From Sorex araneus (lineage: Eukaryota; Chordata; Mammalia; Eulipotyphla; Soricidae): DNA of 64,000 nucleotides. How positions within the stretch are numbered: the stretch's first letter is position 1; the number at the start of each line of letters is the position of its first letter. Positions 48,190 to 61,039 of the stretch are shown here, piece by piece. The notes beneath the pieces are model-generated. The model ran no database searches. It was not told the origin of the DNA and saw only the letters and a program-made list of their open reading frames with translations. The position numbers and the translations under genes were made by a program. The stretch is from NCBI RefSeq assembly GCF_027595985.1, contig NC_073302.1, forward strand, positions 166,391,951 to 166,455,950. The letters run 5' to 3'.

Positions 48190-48425
48190 TAGCACTGTAG
48201 CACTGTCCTCCATTGTTCATTGATTTGCTCTAGTGGGCACCAGTAATGTCTCCATTGTGAGACTTGTTACTGTTTTTGGCATATCGAATACGCCATGGGT
48301 AGCTTGCCTGGCTCTGCTGTATGGGTGAGATACTCTTGGTAGCTTGCTGGGCTCTCCAAGAGGGATGGAGGAATCAAACCCAAATCGGCCACGTGCAAGC
48401 AAACGCCCTACCTTCTGTGCTATTA
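48190..48425 (-). mobile_element. Type B SINE
   Basis: GCACTGTAGCACTGTCC, TAGTGGGCACCAGTAATG, ATATCGAATACGCCATGGG and ACGCCCTACCTTCTGTGC. It lies between the convergent 3' ends of POLR3G and LYSMD3. Confidence 0.9.
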
Positions 48426-48517
48426 AGTAAAAATGTTAAGATCACTGTTTTAAAATTTTTTTAAGTCAAGGATTATACTATATATTCTACAATTTTTTTT
48501 TTAAGGTCCAAAAATAT

Positions 48518-48658
48518 TTGTGAGTCAGGCAGTGCTCAGGGCATCTAGCTGTGCTTGGGGGACCACCTACGCGCTAAACTATCCAGATTTAGAATAGAGT
48601 TGGGACTTAAGCCACATGCATGGCAAGCAGCTTAATCTTCGTTCAATCTCTCTAGCCC
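48518..48658 (-). mobile_element. Old SINE relic
   Basis: GTGAGTCAGGCAGTGCTCAG, TGCTTGGGGGACCACC and AATCTCTCTAGCCC, with a disturbed middle. Confidence 0.6.
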
Positions 48659-48794
48659 TTCACAATTCTAATCTTCTTGAAAAGGTTCCCTCCCCCCCAA
48701 TAAAATGTCACGTATATAGCACAATTACATGACCCACCCACAACTTCCTATCATGGACCACGTTTCCCATGAAACTGAAGATCTCCAAAGTACT

Positions 48795-49012
48795 GTATCA
48801 TTGGCATCCAGTTGTTCATCAATTTAACTCGGGCGGGCGCCAGTAACATCTCCATCCGTCCAGCCTGAGATTTTAGCAGCCTCTCCTTGTTTTTCCCAAT
48901 GATTGAAGGCTCTTTTCAGGGTCAGGGGGATGACACTGTTACTGTTACTGTATTTGGCATATCAAGTACACCACGGGGAGCTTGCCAGGCTCTTCCATGC
49001 GGGCAGGAAAGT
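48795..49012 (-). mobile_element. Type B SINE variant with extra internal module
   Basis: Minus-strand counterpart of the 38712 copy. The same extra module (GAGATTTTAGCAGCCTCTCC ... TTCAGGGTCAGGGGGATG) sits between CATCTCCATC and TGTATTTGGCATATC. It ends within CTTGCCAGGCTCTTCC, so the head is again missing. Confidence 0.88.
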
Positions 49013-49614
49013 ACATTCATTGGAATTTTTTGTTTTTATTTACGTTGAAGGGTTCAGAATCAGTCTGACCAAAATCCTGTCTGGAACATGGATCAGTTTT
49101 GAAATGAAGGAAATGATGATCATCTAATTTAAAGACTGTCTTTACCTCATTATTAATTACCCAGAATAACTTGGAGAGGTTGGCCAAAGAGAGCTACTTA
49201 CATGAATAACCTATCTCTGTGGCATGGTAAATACACTTACCAAAAATCTGTTCTTACTGTCCTTGTAAACATTCCCCCCAGCACTCTCAAGCCCCAGGCC
49301 CTATGTAGTTCTATAGATTAGGCGGAAGAAAAAGATTCCTTTGAAACTTGTCCTTGGGATTCAGCTTGGAGATCACTGTAGATGGCAATGGAATTTTTCT
49401 TCTGTTAATGTGAATTTGTACTATTAATTTGATAGAGTAGTCAAAAAACATAGAAGAGTAAGCAGGTCCTTCCTGTACTCCACTCACCTCACCCCAAAAT
49501 CTTGTAAATAATCCGGTGAACTCTTTCTGTTCTAACTGGAAATCAGGTCAATTCATTTTCCGTAGTATCTATCAATGTTTGGTCTATCCAATCAAATTCA
49601 CCAGCTCCCATTTT

Positions 49615-52600
49615 AGATAGAATAAAATAGAAACTTTATTACATTTTGTAAATCTTTTAAAATAAGAGAAATAAGGGGCATAACGTTTTAAAAATCAGCT
49701 TTACAGGTGTACATGCTAACAATGATCTACAATTCCATTTTGCATACGTATAAAATACTTTATACAAAAATTATAGTGTTTTCATACATAAAAAGAATTA
49801 AATAAAAGCATTCACGTATTTCTATGATCTAACAGTGCAATATGCACATACTTGGAAGAAAAATACTGATTTCCTGAGCAACACTGTTGTAATTTAAATG
49901 ATTCCATCACAATGCACCATTTAAATACAGATTCCTAAGAAGTTCATCTTTATCCTGTAACACTTAGGCTGAATCTTGCTTGTGATACTTCTAAAATTCC
50001 ATCCTTCATAGAATTCATGTTTCCAACTAGGTAATTTTAGAAGTACCTTTAAAAAGAATAATTCACTTAGTGGTGGTTCATTTAAAAAGTTCTTCAAGCC
50101 TACGGGTCAAGCAGAGTGGGGGGTGTGAGGAGGAGCTTTAGAAACTAATCCTGGAGAGTTGTTAACTAACATTCATCTTACTTCTAATTTTAAATGTGAT
50201 GTGATGAAAGATTCCCTAATTCATTTTTATCTCTTTTGCAGTCATTAATTCCATAATTTTCTAGGAGGAGGGTGCCAAAAATATTTAACCATGGTATCTC
50301 CTAGTTAAAAATAAGTTAACCATTTATTCCCAGACTTAAAAAAAAGCCCTAAAACTTCGTTTTATTTAAACTCTACTTAAGTGAACCAAATGCAGTAATT
50401 CAGTTCATGTTTGTAAATAAAACACCTAAAAATTTAATACCTGGAAATTAATTTAATGAAAAGCAAAAGTTTCAAAGTAAATTCTATAAAGGTGTAACAA
50501 AATTAAAATCCACAATATCAAATGACAAATTTACTTTAGTAAGTTTTGTAATCTTTTATTTGCTCCAATTTTTAAAAATATTAGTATTTTTAAAGCTAAA
50601 CTATTCCATATTGATTACTTAGGAATTTAAAAAATTTTAAATGACACAATTTGCATCAATAATTCTATACATAAAAATATAGAATTATATGTTAAATTCT
50701 ATTAAAAACTATGGAACTCTATAGAAAAAGGACAATTACCCAAATATACCATATGAATATATTACATTTCCTTCAAGGGATAGGACATCTGCAAGGCAGA
50801 AATGGTTTTTAGTCAACAAGTACATTATAAACCTTACTACTTACAAATAAGTTATGTATTTTTGGAAATTAGGCCTGTCACCATTAGCAAAAAGGAACAA
50901 CTGATTGATCTCATTTATCTGATGTAAGTTTTCAAAGGACATTTAGCTAGTTCTACTCTAAAAATAATCTTCTTCACTAAAACTTGATTTTTTTCCCCCA
51001 GCAGGCTTAATAAATACAATGTAAACTGACCAGGTTAACACTGAGCACAAATTAGACTTACCACCTCTTTTCAAGATGCCCTAAAGACATTAGGACATTA
51101 AAGTAAAATTACTCAAAACTTCAATTTGCTACATATAATTTCCATAGTAATACTTTTTTGTTAACTGTCTAAGTTCCTCGAATATGCAAAACTCTGATAT
51201 TTGGTTTGTCAACATTTTATAGCTTGCTCCTGAAAATTCATATATCCTCCTTTACCACAGATATTCACCCCATTTTGTTTTAAGATTGGAGTTTGAAATA
51301 GAAAATGGTCAAAAAGTCGAAACATTAAAAATTAGGAAATAATGCTCAGTAAATGAAATGGTAATATCTCTCTTAAGGTATATGTTTATTATACACAAAA
51401 TAGGCAATCAAGACACCACCAAACCTTTAATTAATCATTTTGGTTACATTTTAAAAACACATACCTTTAAAAATTAAGTGAATCAGTATGCAAATGCTCG
51501 TTTTGCCAGATTGGCTGATCCACAGCAGTTTTAAAAAGTGGCACCATCAACCTTTCAACCAATTTCTATACAAAGAGCAACATCTCAGAGGTAGGCTGTG
51601 AAAATCTGTTGTGAGAGTAACTTGTGCTTGACTGTGAAGGCAGAGATGAATTATACAGCCTATGTCGTGAATTCAGCTTGACTATTTAGAGTTATGTTTT
51701 TATTTTCTGATACTAAATAAACTACCTTTCTCCCCTGCAGTACCAGGGGTAAAACTCAGTGCCTCACACATTCCAGACATGTGTTCTACCACTGAGCTGC
51801 ATCCCTGACAATGCTTAATTTTAATTATAAAAATTACACTAGCTTACATAAAATATTTAAGGCTTTAAAATGTAATTAAGGCATGTTACTACATGTAACA
51901 CAGCAACAACTTCTCACAGTATGTAAGGAATTCTTTCCTAAATAATACTCATCTGTATTACACTTTTCATCAAAGAATTACAAAAGTGCTTTTTCAAATA
52001 TCGGAGGCAAATCTAAAAACTAAAAAAAAAAAACACTTAAAATTGTAGAGGCAGCATTATTTAAGAGTAAAGATTATTTCTAGGTCTTCACCTAATCCAG
52101 TGTTCTAGTGACCAAATGGCAGCTTTCCAACCACATTATCTGGGGGTTTAAAAATATTTAATCTTATTCATTTGCCTCCTTAAGATATTGTATGTTTTCT
52201 TCCCCTTTCTAGTTCAACTTATATTTGCATAGCATACATGTTAAACATGCTTAAAGCTTCAAAATGGAATACTAAGTATGTATTATCATAAATAATTTTA
52301 GAACCAAACTTTTTTCAACTATCTTCATGGTCTACAGTAGTCAACTTTATTCAGTCACAGACAGATGATGCTATCATTATTTTGCTTAGTCAATTACCAT
52401 TAACCTTAAATCAAAAATGAGCTAAAAATATTTCAAGCATAACAAGGCCCAAATGATAAAACGAATATTCCAAGCTAAGAACTTACAAAATATATTTAAA
52501 TTAATTGCTCCTTTAAACATATGTTTACTGATACCACATCAACAATATCAACTATGTACTCAGCCCATTTGCACACGGCTCCCCCTAAAGGGTGAAAAAC

Positions 52601-52718
52601 ATAAAGCATCTTCAACCTCCCAAAACTCTGCCTTTGAAGTGGTCACTGAAAAGAAGTGATACACTGCGTATTCCAAATACATAGGTGATTTAACAACATT
52701 GTGACTGAGAGCTAACTG
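49615..52718 (-). other. LYSMD3: LYSMD3 3'UTR
   Basis: A 3.1 kb AT-rich stretch following the stop. It has no young SINE or L1 in it. At 51735-51810 an old tRNA-like SINE fragment (CCACTGAGCTGCATCCCTG) is visible. It ends at a canonical poly(A) signal, AATAAA on the minus strand (TTTATT at 49635-49640). Confidence 0.75.
49635..49640 (-). terminator. LYSMD3: LYSMD3 poly(A) signal AATAAA
   Basis: TTTATT on the plus strand within GAAACTTTATTACATT is the best canonical signal at the end of the SINE-free block. Cleavage would fall about 15-25 bases to the left. Confidence 0.6.
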
Positions 52719-53384
52719 CTATATTCTGGGTTGAGCAGCAGGTGGCTGGGAATCTTGACTGTATAGTTTATGATCATTTTGTTGGCCAAGAGGTACACCT
52801 TTAGTTGGAGCAATTCCATTTGCCATTTCTCTCTGCTGTGATGGGAGTGTGACTCCTGAATGCAAATGTGAAGAATCCACTGTTGAATGGTGACTAACAT
52901 CCACTTTAGCTAAAATTTCATAATACAGCAAATAAAATACTGGTGTAATTATACCTACTATCAACATTATGACTACAGCTGTCCACCACCCTATTCCCCA
53001 GTCAGCACCATAGTAAGGATCCTTACGTTGAATGTTTTTGTTATCAGGTTCAAAACGTACTTGTTGTGCTGTTAATGCAGACACCACCTCATCAAGGTTT
53101 TCTCTTTTAGTATCTGTACATTTTACTATTTGTTCTATGTCTCGGTCTACTTCTTTTAAAAAGCTGCCAGCGGACTCACTGGAAGAAACAGAATCATTAG
53201 GAGACAAAATTTCTTGTTGTTCTGGAACGTACTGAACAGATGAAGGACGTGAAGTTTGTCTTCCTTTTGGAGGATGAAGTGTTTCAGTCAACGAACTAAA
53301 TTTTTTGACTGGAATTTTGACAGACCTAAGGGCAAAAAAGTCTTGATCACTGATGAGATTGTTAACCCGCTTGATATCTGCTAC
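52719..53384 (-). CDS. LYSMD3: LYSMD3 exon 3 (residues 87-307 and stop)
   Basis: The acceptor is CTTTTCACAG|GTAGCAG. It encodes [20 protein letters not shown], completing the LysM domain. It continues through the linker ([30 protein letters not shown]), the conserved [13 protein letters not shown] entry to the membrane helix and the C-terminus PAAQPRI with TAG at 52721-52719. Confidence 0.94.
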   Translation of the reverse strand, partial: VADIKRVNNLISDQDFFALRSVKIPVKKFSSLTETLHPPKGRQTSRPSSVQYVPEQQEILSPNDSVSSSESAGSFLKEVDRDIEQIVKCTDTKRENLDEVVSALTAQQVRFEPDNKNIQRKDPYYGADWGIGWWTAVVIMLIVGIITPVFYLLYYEILAKVDVSHHSTVDSSHLHSGVTLPSQQREMANGIAPTKGVPLGQQNDHKLYSQDSQPPAAQPRI

Positions 53385-56300
53385 CTGTGAAAAGAAAAGT
53401 GCACATTCAACTGAATTCTAAATGAAAACAGAGAAAGTAATGTTCATTCATCCCAGTTACTTTTGGAGGAAAAAACAGGTTGAACTTAATAATAAGTACC
53501 CCACCAGGAGATATTTTATTTTTGAATAACTGTAACATCTAGTCCTAGGAAATCACTATTCTTTACTATCCCCAATAAATTTACACTGATGCTTACAATA
53601 TACAAATAGATTAGAAAATCCTCCAATATTTTTCTTTGTTCATCATGCACAAATTTACTTCTGCTGATTGTAAACAATTTGTGAAGGAGCAGTTATACTC
53701 TTCCAGCATGACAGAATACAAGCATTAAGTTTATCCAACTAGAACTGTTTTATCAAGACTACGATGTGGCCAAAAGCTGGGGAGATATTCCAAAGGGTTA
53801 GAGTGCATATTTTGCAGATGGGAGCCCCAGGTCAGATTCCTGGAAGGTCTTCTAAGCATTGCCAGAAGAGACCCCCCCACCAGCCCCTCACCCTGCTCCC
53901 ACCAAAAAACAAAACACCAAAGAAATAATAAGTCTAAAGAGGCCATTTAGGCTATGCTTTTATGTATAATTAGAAAAAAAAAAAACCCTGCATACTTAAG
54001 ATTCCAAGTCACGTGCCTTGGAAGTGATAACATACATTTCCCTCACTTATCTTCTGAAGCCATTTCCCCCAACTTCAGTAGAAATGCATTATTTAATTAT
54101 CCCCAAGATCAAGATAGGTCGTCAATCTAAACTAGAGTGATAGCACAGTGGGTAGGGCGTCTGCCTTGCACGCCTCCGACCCAGGTTCGACCCAGGTTCA
54201 AATCCTCCGTCCCACTCGGAGAGCCCGGCAAGCTACTGAGTGTATCCTGCACACACGGCAAAGCCTGGCAAGCTACCTGTGGTGTATTCAATATGCCAAA
54301 AACAGTAACAAGTCTCACAATGGAGACGTTACTGGTACCCACTCGAGCAAATCGATGAACAATGGGATGACAGTGCTACCGGGCTACAGTTATAAAGTCC
54401 TCAATCTGTCTATCCATCAGCACATGAAGAGAAATGTTTATGAAAAAGTATGCCAAGTTCTTCAACCATCGTTATTATTCCTTTCACTGTTTCCAATGCT
54501 TTGACCATACAGACTTGCTCATTTATCACCTACTGATGTTGCGAGCGGTGAAATGAGTCTAAGATGAATTTATTTTTTTCCTTATTTTTTGGCTACATCC
54601 AGCTGTGCTCAGGGACTACTCCTAGTTCTGTGCTCATCAAACCCAGGCTGGACTGGCTGCACACAAGGCAAGCACCTTAAATGCTGTACTGTCTCTCCGG
54701 CCCAAACTTTTACTTCTAATATTATCAACTCAATGGATGACAATACCATCACTGAGATATAGACTATTATGAAGGGAGACGAGAATGAATGAACCTTTAT
54801 GCACAATAAATAGGTGTGTCTTATATTGTGCAAATAAAAGATGACAGCAAGATCCATGTCTGAAATACAGGAAAAAAACCTTTGGGAGGCCACATCAGCT
54901 GGTGTGGTGCAAAGGTCACTCCTGGCCATGCTCAATCCCATGCAGTGACAGGCATCAGCCTGAACCTCCCTCTGTTGTAAACCACACACTCCAGTCTATT
55001 GAGCTATCCCTCCAGCCCAAAAAACAATGAACTGAACTCACAGAGTAGGTAGATTTAAAAGAAAAAAAACAAAACAACAAGACTGGGAAGAAAAAGATGG
55101 CACTGGCAGAATCCCTATGGAATGCCAACACTTAAGAAATGAATGGTTGAGTAAAAAAAAACCCACAAAGAAAATGAAGAATTCCAGGAAAATATATGAT
55201 GGTGATTAAAAGTTAGGCATGGTTTGAATTCGAATTTGAAGCAAGATCTGACACTGTGTAATTTGGAGTAAGTTATTTACAAGTTCTGTAATTTATGTAA
55301 TTTCATGTAAAATGACAGCAACAATACTAACTACAAGGTAAGTTATGAAGATTAATGCATGAAGAACACTTAGTACAAATATGATATATATGTATATGGA
55401 AACATTAGCTATTGTTAAATAATAGTAGGAAAATCAGAAACCACAGAATCAAAGCCAAAGGAGGACTTTTAGAAGTAGCAAAATAGGATCAACTGCAGAT
55501 TACTGATTAAATCCAATGACACCTTAAAAAAAATCTTCTGGGAAAGATCGAAACTTGAAATACATGTATGAGAGGAGGAAGGAGAGAATAGCAGAGACAG
55601 TAAGTGTAAGAGTCAGAATGATGTATATACATGTTTAATGTTTTCACATGACTGTATTTACTGGCCTGATAACCCCTAAATCCTGACCCTATTCTCTTTA
55701 GATGTTATTTTGCTTGTCAGTATTATGTATGCAAATAAATCGCAACTTAATATTCTTGAGTAGTTATTATAATTAATATCCAATTAATAATAATAAAGAT
55801 CTAATTCTATACTTTTAATATCTACCTCATTTACCTCTCTGCATATTTCTATAATATATCCAATTATGTCATGTTTTTTGTTGCATTTGGGATTCCAACC
55901 TCTTGACTTTTTACTCCTTATAATTCCAAAGACTTAATAGGCAGTATGCTTAGTGTTATGAGCAGCATGCAACACAGAAATTTTAAACAAATCTTTTTGT
56001 AAGGTTATTCTTTTGCTCCCTCAACTGATAAGAGTATTGCCTATTTAACTCCCTAACTGCTGTTACAATTTTTCCAGTGCATCTTCCCTCTAAATTAAAT
56101 GCCATTAATAATTTTTTATTAGAAATTAAGATCAACGGATACACCCTGTGGTTTTCCTTAAGCACATTTTCTACCAACTTTTAAAGAATTTACTTTGGGG
56201 GTGGTGCTGAGGCTCAAATCAGGGCTTCAAACATGTAAGGCAAGCACTCAACCACCAATCATATTCCTATTTAGCAACTTTCAATATCAATATGAATAAT

Positions 56301-57772
56301 TGTTCAGAAAAAAACAGCACCTCATTATTATAGAAATTTTATTAAATGTTTCTACTGCAAAAAACTGATAAATGTTTTCAAGTATAAAATATTTTACATT
56401 ATAAAAGTTTTCAGAAGCAAAATATTAAGGGAGAAGAACAACTGGTATAAAATTTCATGTGGCTACAAAAAGAACTCATACATGTACAATTTAAATAAAC
56501 AAGAATCTCAGAAAGCAAATCCTAATATTTTGAACCCTACAAACATTATTCTAAGACATTTCAAAATATTAATGTTGATGACATCATGGAAATAATTTGT
56601 AAGTATTCAAAGTCATTAATAGAAGTTAAGCTCATTTAAAAATGTGCAAGGAGGTATATACTATGTACAGTTCAACATTCTATATGAAGTTTGAGAACAA
56701 AGAAACTGAAAATTTCTAAACAGTTTTCATATAAATGTATTGTCATGAAAAACCACTCGGAAATATGCAGATGGACATAATGACACAAATATGAAATTGT
56801 TTTAAACAAAGTACTATTTATTTAAATTATGCTTTACCTTTCACCTAGTAATCTCTTTTGGGACTCTATTACATCAAAATTAAGATACCACCATTTGAAG
56901 ATAAACTTAGGAAAATATTCATTGCAAAGAGCAGAACAAGGAGGAAATCTTGATTATCCATGAGTTTGAGAATAGCTTAATAATTGTGGCACATTCACCC
57001 TACAGAGTATAGCTTTATATAATACTAAGTTAGAAGAATGTTCATGATATACTGAGAAACAACAAAAAAAAGCAAAGGCAACTTGTGGAGTTATATGCAG
57101 AGTATAAACTAATTTTAAAGCTGCCAAAGTCATCAACGCCTGAAGGTATCTATAAACTATACCTCTAGCACAAAAAAAAAAAAGAAGAATATGACAAGAG
57201 ACACAATGAAGTTTGTTATCTCAGGGAACTGGGCAGAGAAAAGTATTTCTGCTTGTGTACCTACATATGTACTTCTTGCAACTTGGAAAAGGAAAACAAG
57301 GTAACAAACACAGATTTCTTTCAATACTGAAAATATCATGGATTTGGATATAAGAAGAAATCCAAATATGTGAAACAATATCTACCAACATATTTGTTTC
57401 TATGGAGGAAGAAAGGAAAATATAAGATAAATGGACATATAATAAAATAATTTATTTTTGTACTAATTATCAAATAATTTATTTTGGACTGCACTGTATA
57501 AAATTAAAACTTACCGTACAACAGTACTGAAGGGCTATTGCATTTAAAGTATCGCCTTCCTGTATGTCTTTTGTTAGTACTATAATGTCATCAAGTCTAT
57601 CTTTTGATGTACTTCTTCGGACTTTTTCCTTTCCCCTGGGTCGAAGCTCATACACTTCAGCATCCTCTTCCAACAACAAATCAGTGTCTGTACAATTTCC
57701 AAAGGCATGTGCTTGACCACTTGAATGAACTCCTGGAAGAGGAAAACTACGATTCTGATGCCTCCCCGCCAT
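52719..57772 (-). CDS. LYSMD3: LYSMD3, LysM domain-containing protein 3 (two coding exons)
   Basis: The CDS is complement(join(52719..53384,57515..57772)), 307 aa, one residue longer than the human protein as I recall it. It begins [14 protein letters not shown]. An acidic stretch ([12 protein letters not shown], about 32-43) precedes a single LysM domain at about 65-113 ([20 protein letters not shown] ... IKIPV-like end). A soluble linker follows, then one transmembrane helix at about 219-241 ([20 protein letters not shown]) and a short tail rich in Ser, His and Gln. It is a single-pass membrane protein of the Golgi/cell surface. Family knowledge: mammalian LYSMD3 is reported to bind chitin and to affect Golgi integrity. 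Confidence 0.95.
53772..53905 (+). mobile_element. Old SINE
   Basis: AGCTGGGGAGATATTCCAAA, GAGCCCCAGGTCAGATTCC and AGCATTGCCAGAAGAGACC, then a C-rich end and an A-rich tail. Confidence 0.65.
54131..54392 (+). mobile_element. Type B SINE with duplicated B-box segment
   Basis: GAGTGATAGCACAGTGGG, CTCGGAGAGCCCGGCAAGC and ACTGGTACCCACTCGAGC. GACCCAGGTTC occurs twice in tandem at about 54179-54200, just before AAATCC. Confidence 0.92.
54573..54703 (-). mobile_element. Type A-like SINE
   Basis: T-rich tail, TTGGCTACATCCAGCTGTG, CAGGGACTACTCCTAG, CATCAAACCCAGGCTGG and TACTGTCTCTCCGGCCC. Confidence 0.8.
54881..55018 (-). mobile_element. Diverged SINE
   Basis: GGAGGCCACATCAGCTGG, GGTCACTCCTGGCCATGC and GAGCTATCCCTCCAGCCC. 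Confidence 0.7.
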
Positions 57773-57783
57773 AATTTCAAAAC
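57515..57783 (-). CDS. LYSMD3: LYSMD3 exon 2 (11 nt 5'UTR, residues 1-86)
   Basis: The acceptor is CCCAACAG|GTTTTG at 57784/57783 and the ATG at 57772 has A at -3 and G at +4. An in-frame ATG at 57829 lies upstream of the acceptor and is intronic. The donor is TGTACG|GTAAGT (57514), phase 0, inside the LysM domain after QYCCT. Continuing past the donor adds residues unrelated to the family. Confidence 0.93.
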
Positions 57784-57914
57784 CTGTTGGGAACAAGGCA
57801 GAGAAAAATTTGAAAAGTAGCTCATTCATTTCTCTTAATGGACATATTATATTCAGGGTATTTTATCTTTTGATTTTTTAAAGAATAGTTTAGTTTTTTA
57901 AAAATTTATTGTAC

Positions 57915-58051
57915 ATGGGGCTGTAGAGACAGTACAGTGGGTGGGGTGCTTTGCTGTGCACATGGTCAACCCAGGTTCTATCCCCTGAATCCCATTCACT
58001 GTCATTCCTGAGAACAGCCAGGCGTGGACCTCACACTTCCCCTGCCCCAAA
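57915..58051 (+). mobile_element. SINE, shortened
   Basis: GGGGCTGTAGAGACAGTACA, AACCCAGGTTCTATCCCC and CAGCCAGGCGTGGACC. The middle is deleted. Confidence 0.75.
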
Positions 58052-58310
58052 AAACTGAAGTTTGAGTTTTATAGGCATTGACACACAATTAATGCATTTG
58101 CAATGGCATAATGAGATGGGTGAAGGACAGATCACATATTTCAAAATGTGAGGCTGTTACATCTCAACAAGGGCAAACAGTATTTTTTAGTAAAATGGCA
58201 AATTCCATTTATTCTGAGCATATAAAAATAAAGGAAATAGTTCTGCATTATTTAAATGTGTACTCTATATATCATATATACAATTTATTATAGTAAAATT
58301 GAGATCTGTT

Positions 58311-58363
58311 TTATATATATATATATATATACACACACCCAATATATATATATATACACACCC
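58311..58363. repeat. (TA)n/(CA)n microsatellite
   Basis: TATATATA runs alternating with ACACACACCC, two similar units. Confidence 0.85.
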
Positions 58364-58392
58364 AGTAAGTTTAAAAAATGTCTTCTATTTTC

Positions 58393-58520
58393 GTGTATGG
58401 CCACACCCAATGGTACTCAGGCCTCCAGGCCTGCTTACATCATCACATGTGGTGCCAAAGGTCGAGCCAAGCTCAGCAGCGTGTGCGCAAGCACCTTGAC
58501 TCCTGTACTCTCTTACACCT
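58393..58520 (-). mobile_element. Diverged SINE
   Basis: GTATGGCCACACCCAATGG, CATGTGGTGCCAAAGGTCG and GCGCAAGCACCTTGAC follow the family order. The head is degraded. Confidence 0.6.
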
Positions 58521-58798
58521 CACTTCCACATCTTAAGCATATGAAGGACTGGTATATATTTTGTACTAGCTATTTACCTCCTTGGATCATACTTGAGTTA
58601 GTATTTATAGTTAGTACAGTATGTGTTTTCTATTTATGTCAAGATTTTGCTTGACCAGGGTTTCTCTCTCCCTGGAAGCTTTAAAAAACACTTCAGAAAA
58701 TCCTCATCAAACTCAAGTTACGTCTATGAATGGATTTTAGATCACTCTCTTCATTTCTACTTCAAGAAAAAAACTTACATTGACATCAACAAATAGTT

Positions 58799-58988
58799 GG
58801 TTTTTTTTTTTTTTGCTTTTTGGGTCACACCCAGCAATGCACTGGGGTTACTCCTGGCTTTGCACTCAGGAATTACTCCTGGCGGTGCTGGGGGGGGGGG
58901 GGGACCATATGGGATGCTGGGAATCAAACCTGGGTCAGCCTCCTTCAAGGCAACGGCCCCTAACCCACTGTACTATTGTTCCAGCCCC
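58799..58988 (-). mobile_element. Type A SINE, young, with G-run
   Basis: T17-like tail, GCTTTTTGGGTCACACCC, a run of about 13 G where GCTCAGGGGACC is expected, CATATGGGATGCTGGG and TTGTTCCAGCCCC. CAAATAGTTG and CAGATAGTTG flank it. Confidence 0.92.
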
Positions 58989-60279
58989 GACAGATAGTTG
59001 TTAAACTGCAAATCATGTTCTCACCACCCTCAAGATGTTTCATTTTCATTAGAAACAGAAATCACACTAGTTCCACATTCAGTTTCAGCTTCATATTAGT
59101 CACTCCCATAAAATTTATGCCATTTTCTCAAAATTATTTTGTTTGTCTTAAATGACACCTACCTATTCCTAGTATACAAGTTTATTTACCTTAACTACAT
59201 ACTACAGAATTCAAGATGGTGTGAAATCAGGTTTATCCTTAATGTCATTAATTTATAAAAATAAGACCTGATCATAGCTAAAATGAACTCATTTTACTGA
59301 TAAGCTTCGAATATCAACAATAAAGTTTTCTACTTAAACAAAAAGAAAGAACATAGATTACTTTCTGTTACTGTGAAAGATGGGGAGAAATCAAAAGGGC
59401 ATAGGACTATTCTGGAGACAGAAATTTATCCTATACATCCTTTCAACTTAGGACTTAATAATGTTGCTCAGATATGAAGAGAAAGGGATCAAAAATAAAC
59501 TTTCTAGTTCTACCACTTAGCAAAGGTAAAAAAGATTCTCTACAATCTGGGTCACTGCCAGAACAATTCGGGAGGAGATGAAACATGAGCATAAATTCCT
59601 TTACAGAAGCCAAAAGTCAAAACAGTCAAGTGGACATAATCAAAAATTCAGAAAGATCCAGATTAATAGTCATTGGACACATGAACAAAGAGTTGAAAAT
59701 TGAAGCAGTGGGTGTAGATAAGACTACATGAAAGAAAAACAAGATAAACAAAGTGGGTCCAAGACTGAACCTTTAGCTTAACTTTCCTCTCAGTGAAGAA
59801 AAATCAGTCTGAAAAGGAAAAAAAAAAGGAATGTTTATAGGAGGCGGAAACTATAAAAACCTAAGATAAACTGTCCCAAAGTTCAAAAAAAATTGAAACT
59901 ATAATTTATATCCAATCCTGGAAAACCAGTTTCTAGAAGGCTGTATAACACACATAGCCATACGTAAGGCAACAGAAATAACAGCTACACATTATGTGGA
60001 TTTTTCCCCACTCCCGCAAACACTACATTTACCATAAACTATGATTCCTAACTTCCTGGCCGCTAAACCTACCCAGCACTTTCATCTCAGCAGTTCTGAA
60101 GTCACGGTCAGTTCCACTCCTCAGGGCATCCCAACAAGTGACAAAAACTCCAAGTTTCATGATTAAACTTGTTTTAATACCAAAAAAAATTAAAGACATT
60201 ATTTTAATTCTCATGAGTTTGGAGAGCATTTCATCTTTGACTGAAAGAGGTAAGCTTTATTTCCAGTTACTTAACTAAG

Positions 60280-60469
60280 TGGGTTTTTTTTTTCGGGGAG
60301 GGGGGGTCTGGGGCCACAGCTGACGATGATGCTCTCGGGTTACTCCTGACTCATGCACTCTGGAATCACTCCTGACAGTGCTCAGGACCATCCAGGATGC
60401 CGGGGATCGAACCTGGGTCGGCCGCGTGCAAGGCAAATGCCCTACCCGCTGTGCTATCGCGCTAGCCCC
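60280..60469 (-). mobile_element. Type A SINE
   Basis: T-rich tail, GGGGCCACAGCTGACGATG, CGGGGATCGAACCTGGG, TCGGCCGCGTGCAAGG and TATCGCGCTAGCCCC. AACTAAGTG and AACCAAGTG flank it. Confidence 0.9.
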
Positions 60470-61039
60470 AAACCAAGTGTTTTTATACTGTATCTCGAAT
60501 CTAAGAATATCTATGAATCCTCTGAATTTATAGGGGAAAATATTAAACGAGTCTATTTTCCTAAGAGAATACCGACATGTCCTCATCAGGAGGCCCATGA
60601 CCTGGTAAGAGCCGGTTAATACACGCGGGTGACTTGGTGCAACAAACTGAACTTCACCGGACAAAGCTCCGAAGCCATCCTGCCGACTCGGTCGGTGACG
60701 GATCACTTAAACACATCTAACTATCAGTACTTAGAGGCCGCTCTATTAGCAGCAGGGGTTGGCCTGAGCTCTGGGCACGGCATGCAAGGCAAGGGTCTCT
60801 TGGCCCCTGTCCTCTCTCTCCCTGCGGCCCCTTATGAATCAGTATTTAAAGTTAGGGCTTCCTGCATCTCTGCACTCCCCGCTGCAAAACCCCGCCCTCA
60901 GGACCTTGTGTTTGTGAGTAACCGAGAACTGCTGTCCCCGACGAGTCCGTGAAAAGCTAGACTCTGGCCCGGACGGAGCACCGGCTGCAAAGATCAGAGA
61001 GCACCCCGTGTTCGCCTTATCTCCCTTCCTTCCCGATCC

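Larger units (their letters stand above)
53385..57514 (-). other. LYSMD3: LYSMD3 intron 2
   Basis: A 4.1 kb intron splitting the LysM domain. It contains SINEs at 53772-53905, 54131-54392, 54573-54703 and 54881-55018. From 55020 to 57514 there is only AT-rich sequence, apart from a short old SINE-like piece near 56190-56270. Confidence 0.8.

Noticed and set aside
57773..57829. N-terminal extension of LYSMD3 from an upstream in-frame ATG
   Set aside because: A good splice acceptor at 57784/57783 lies between it and the known start, so it is intronic.
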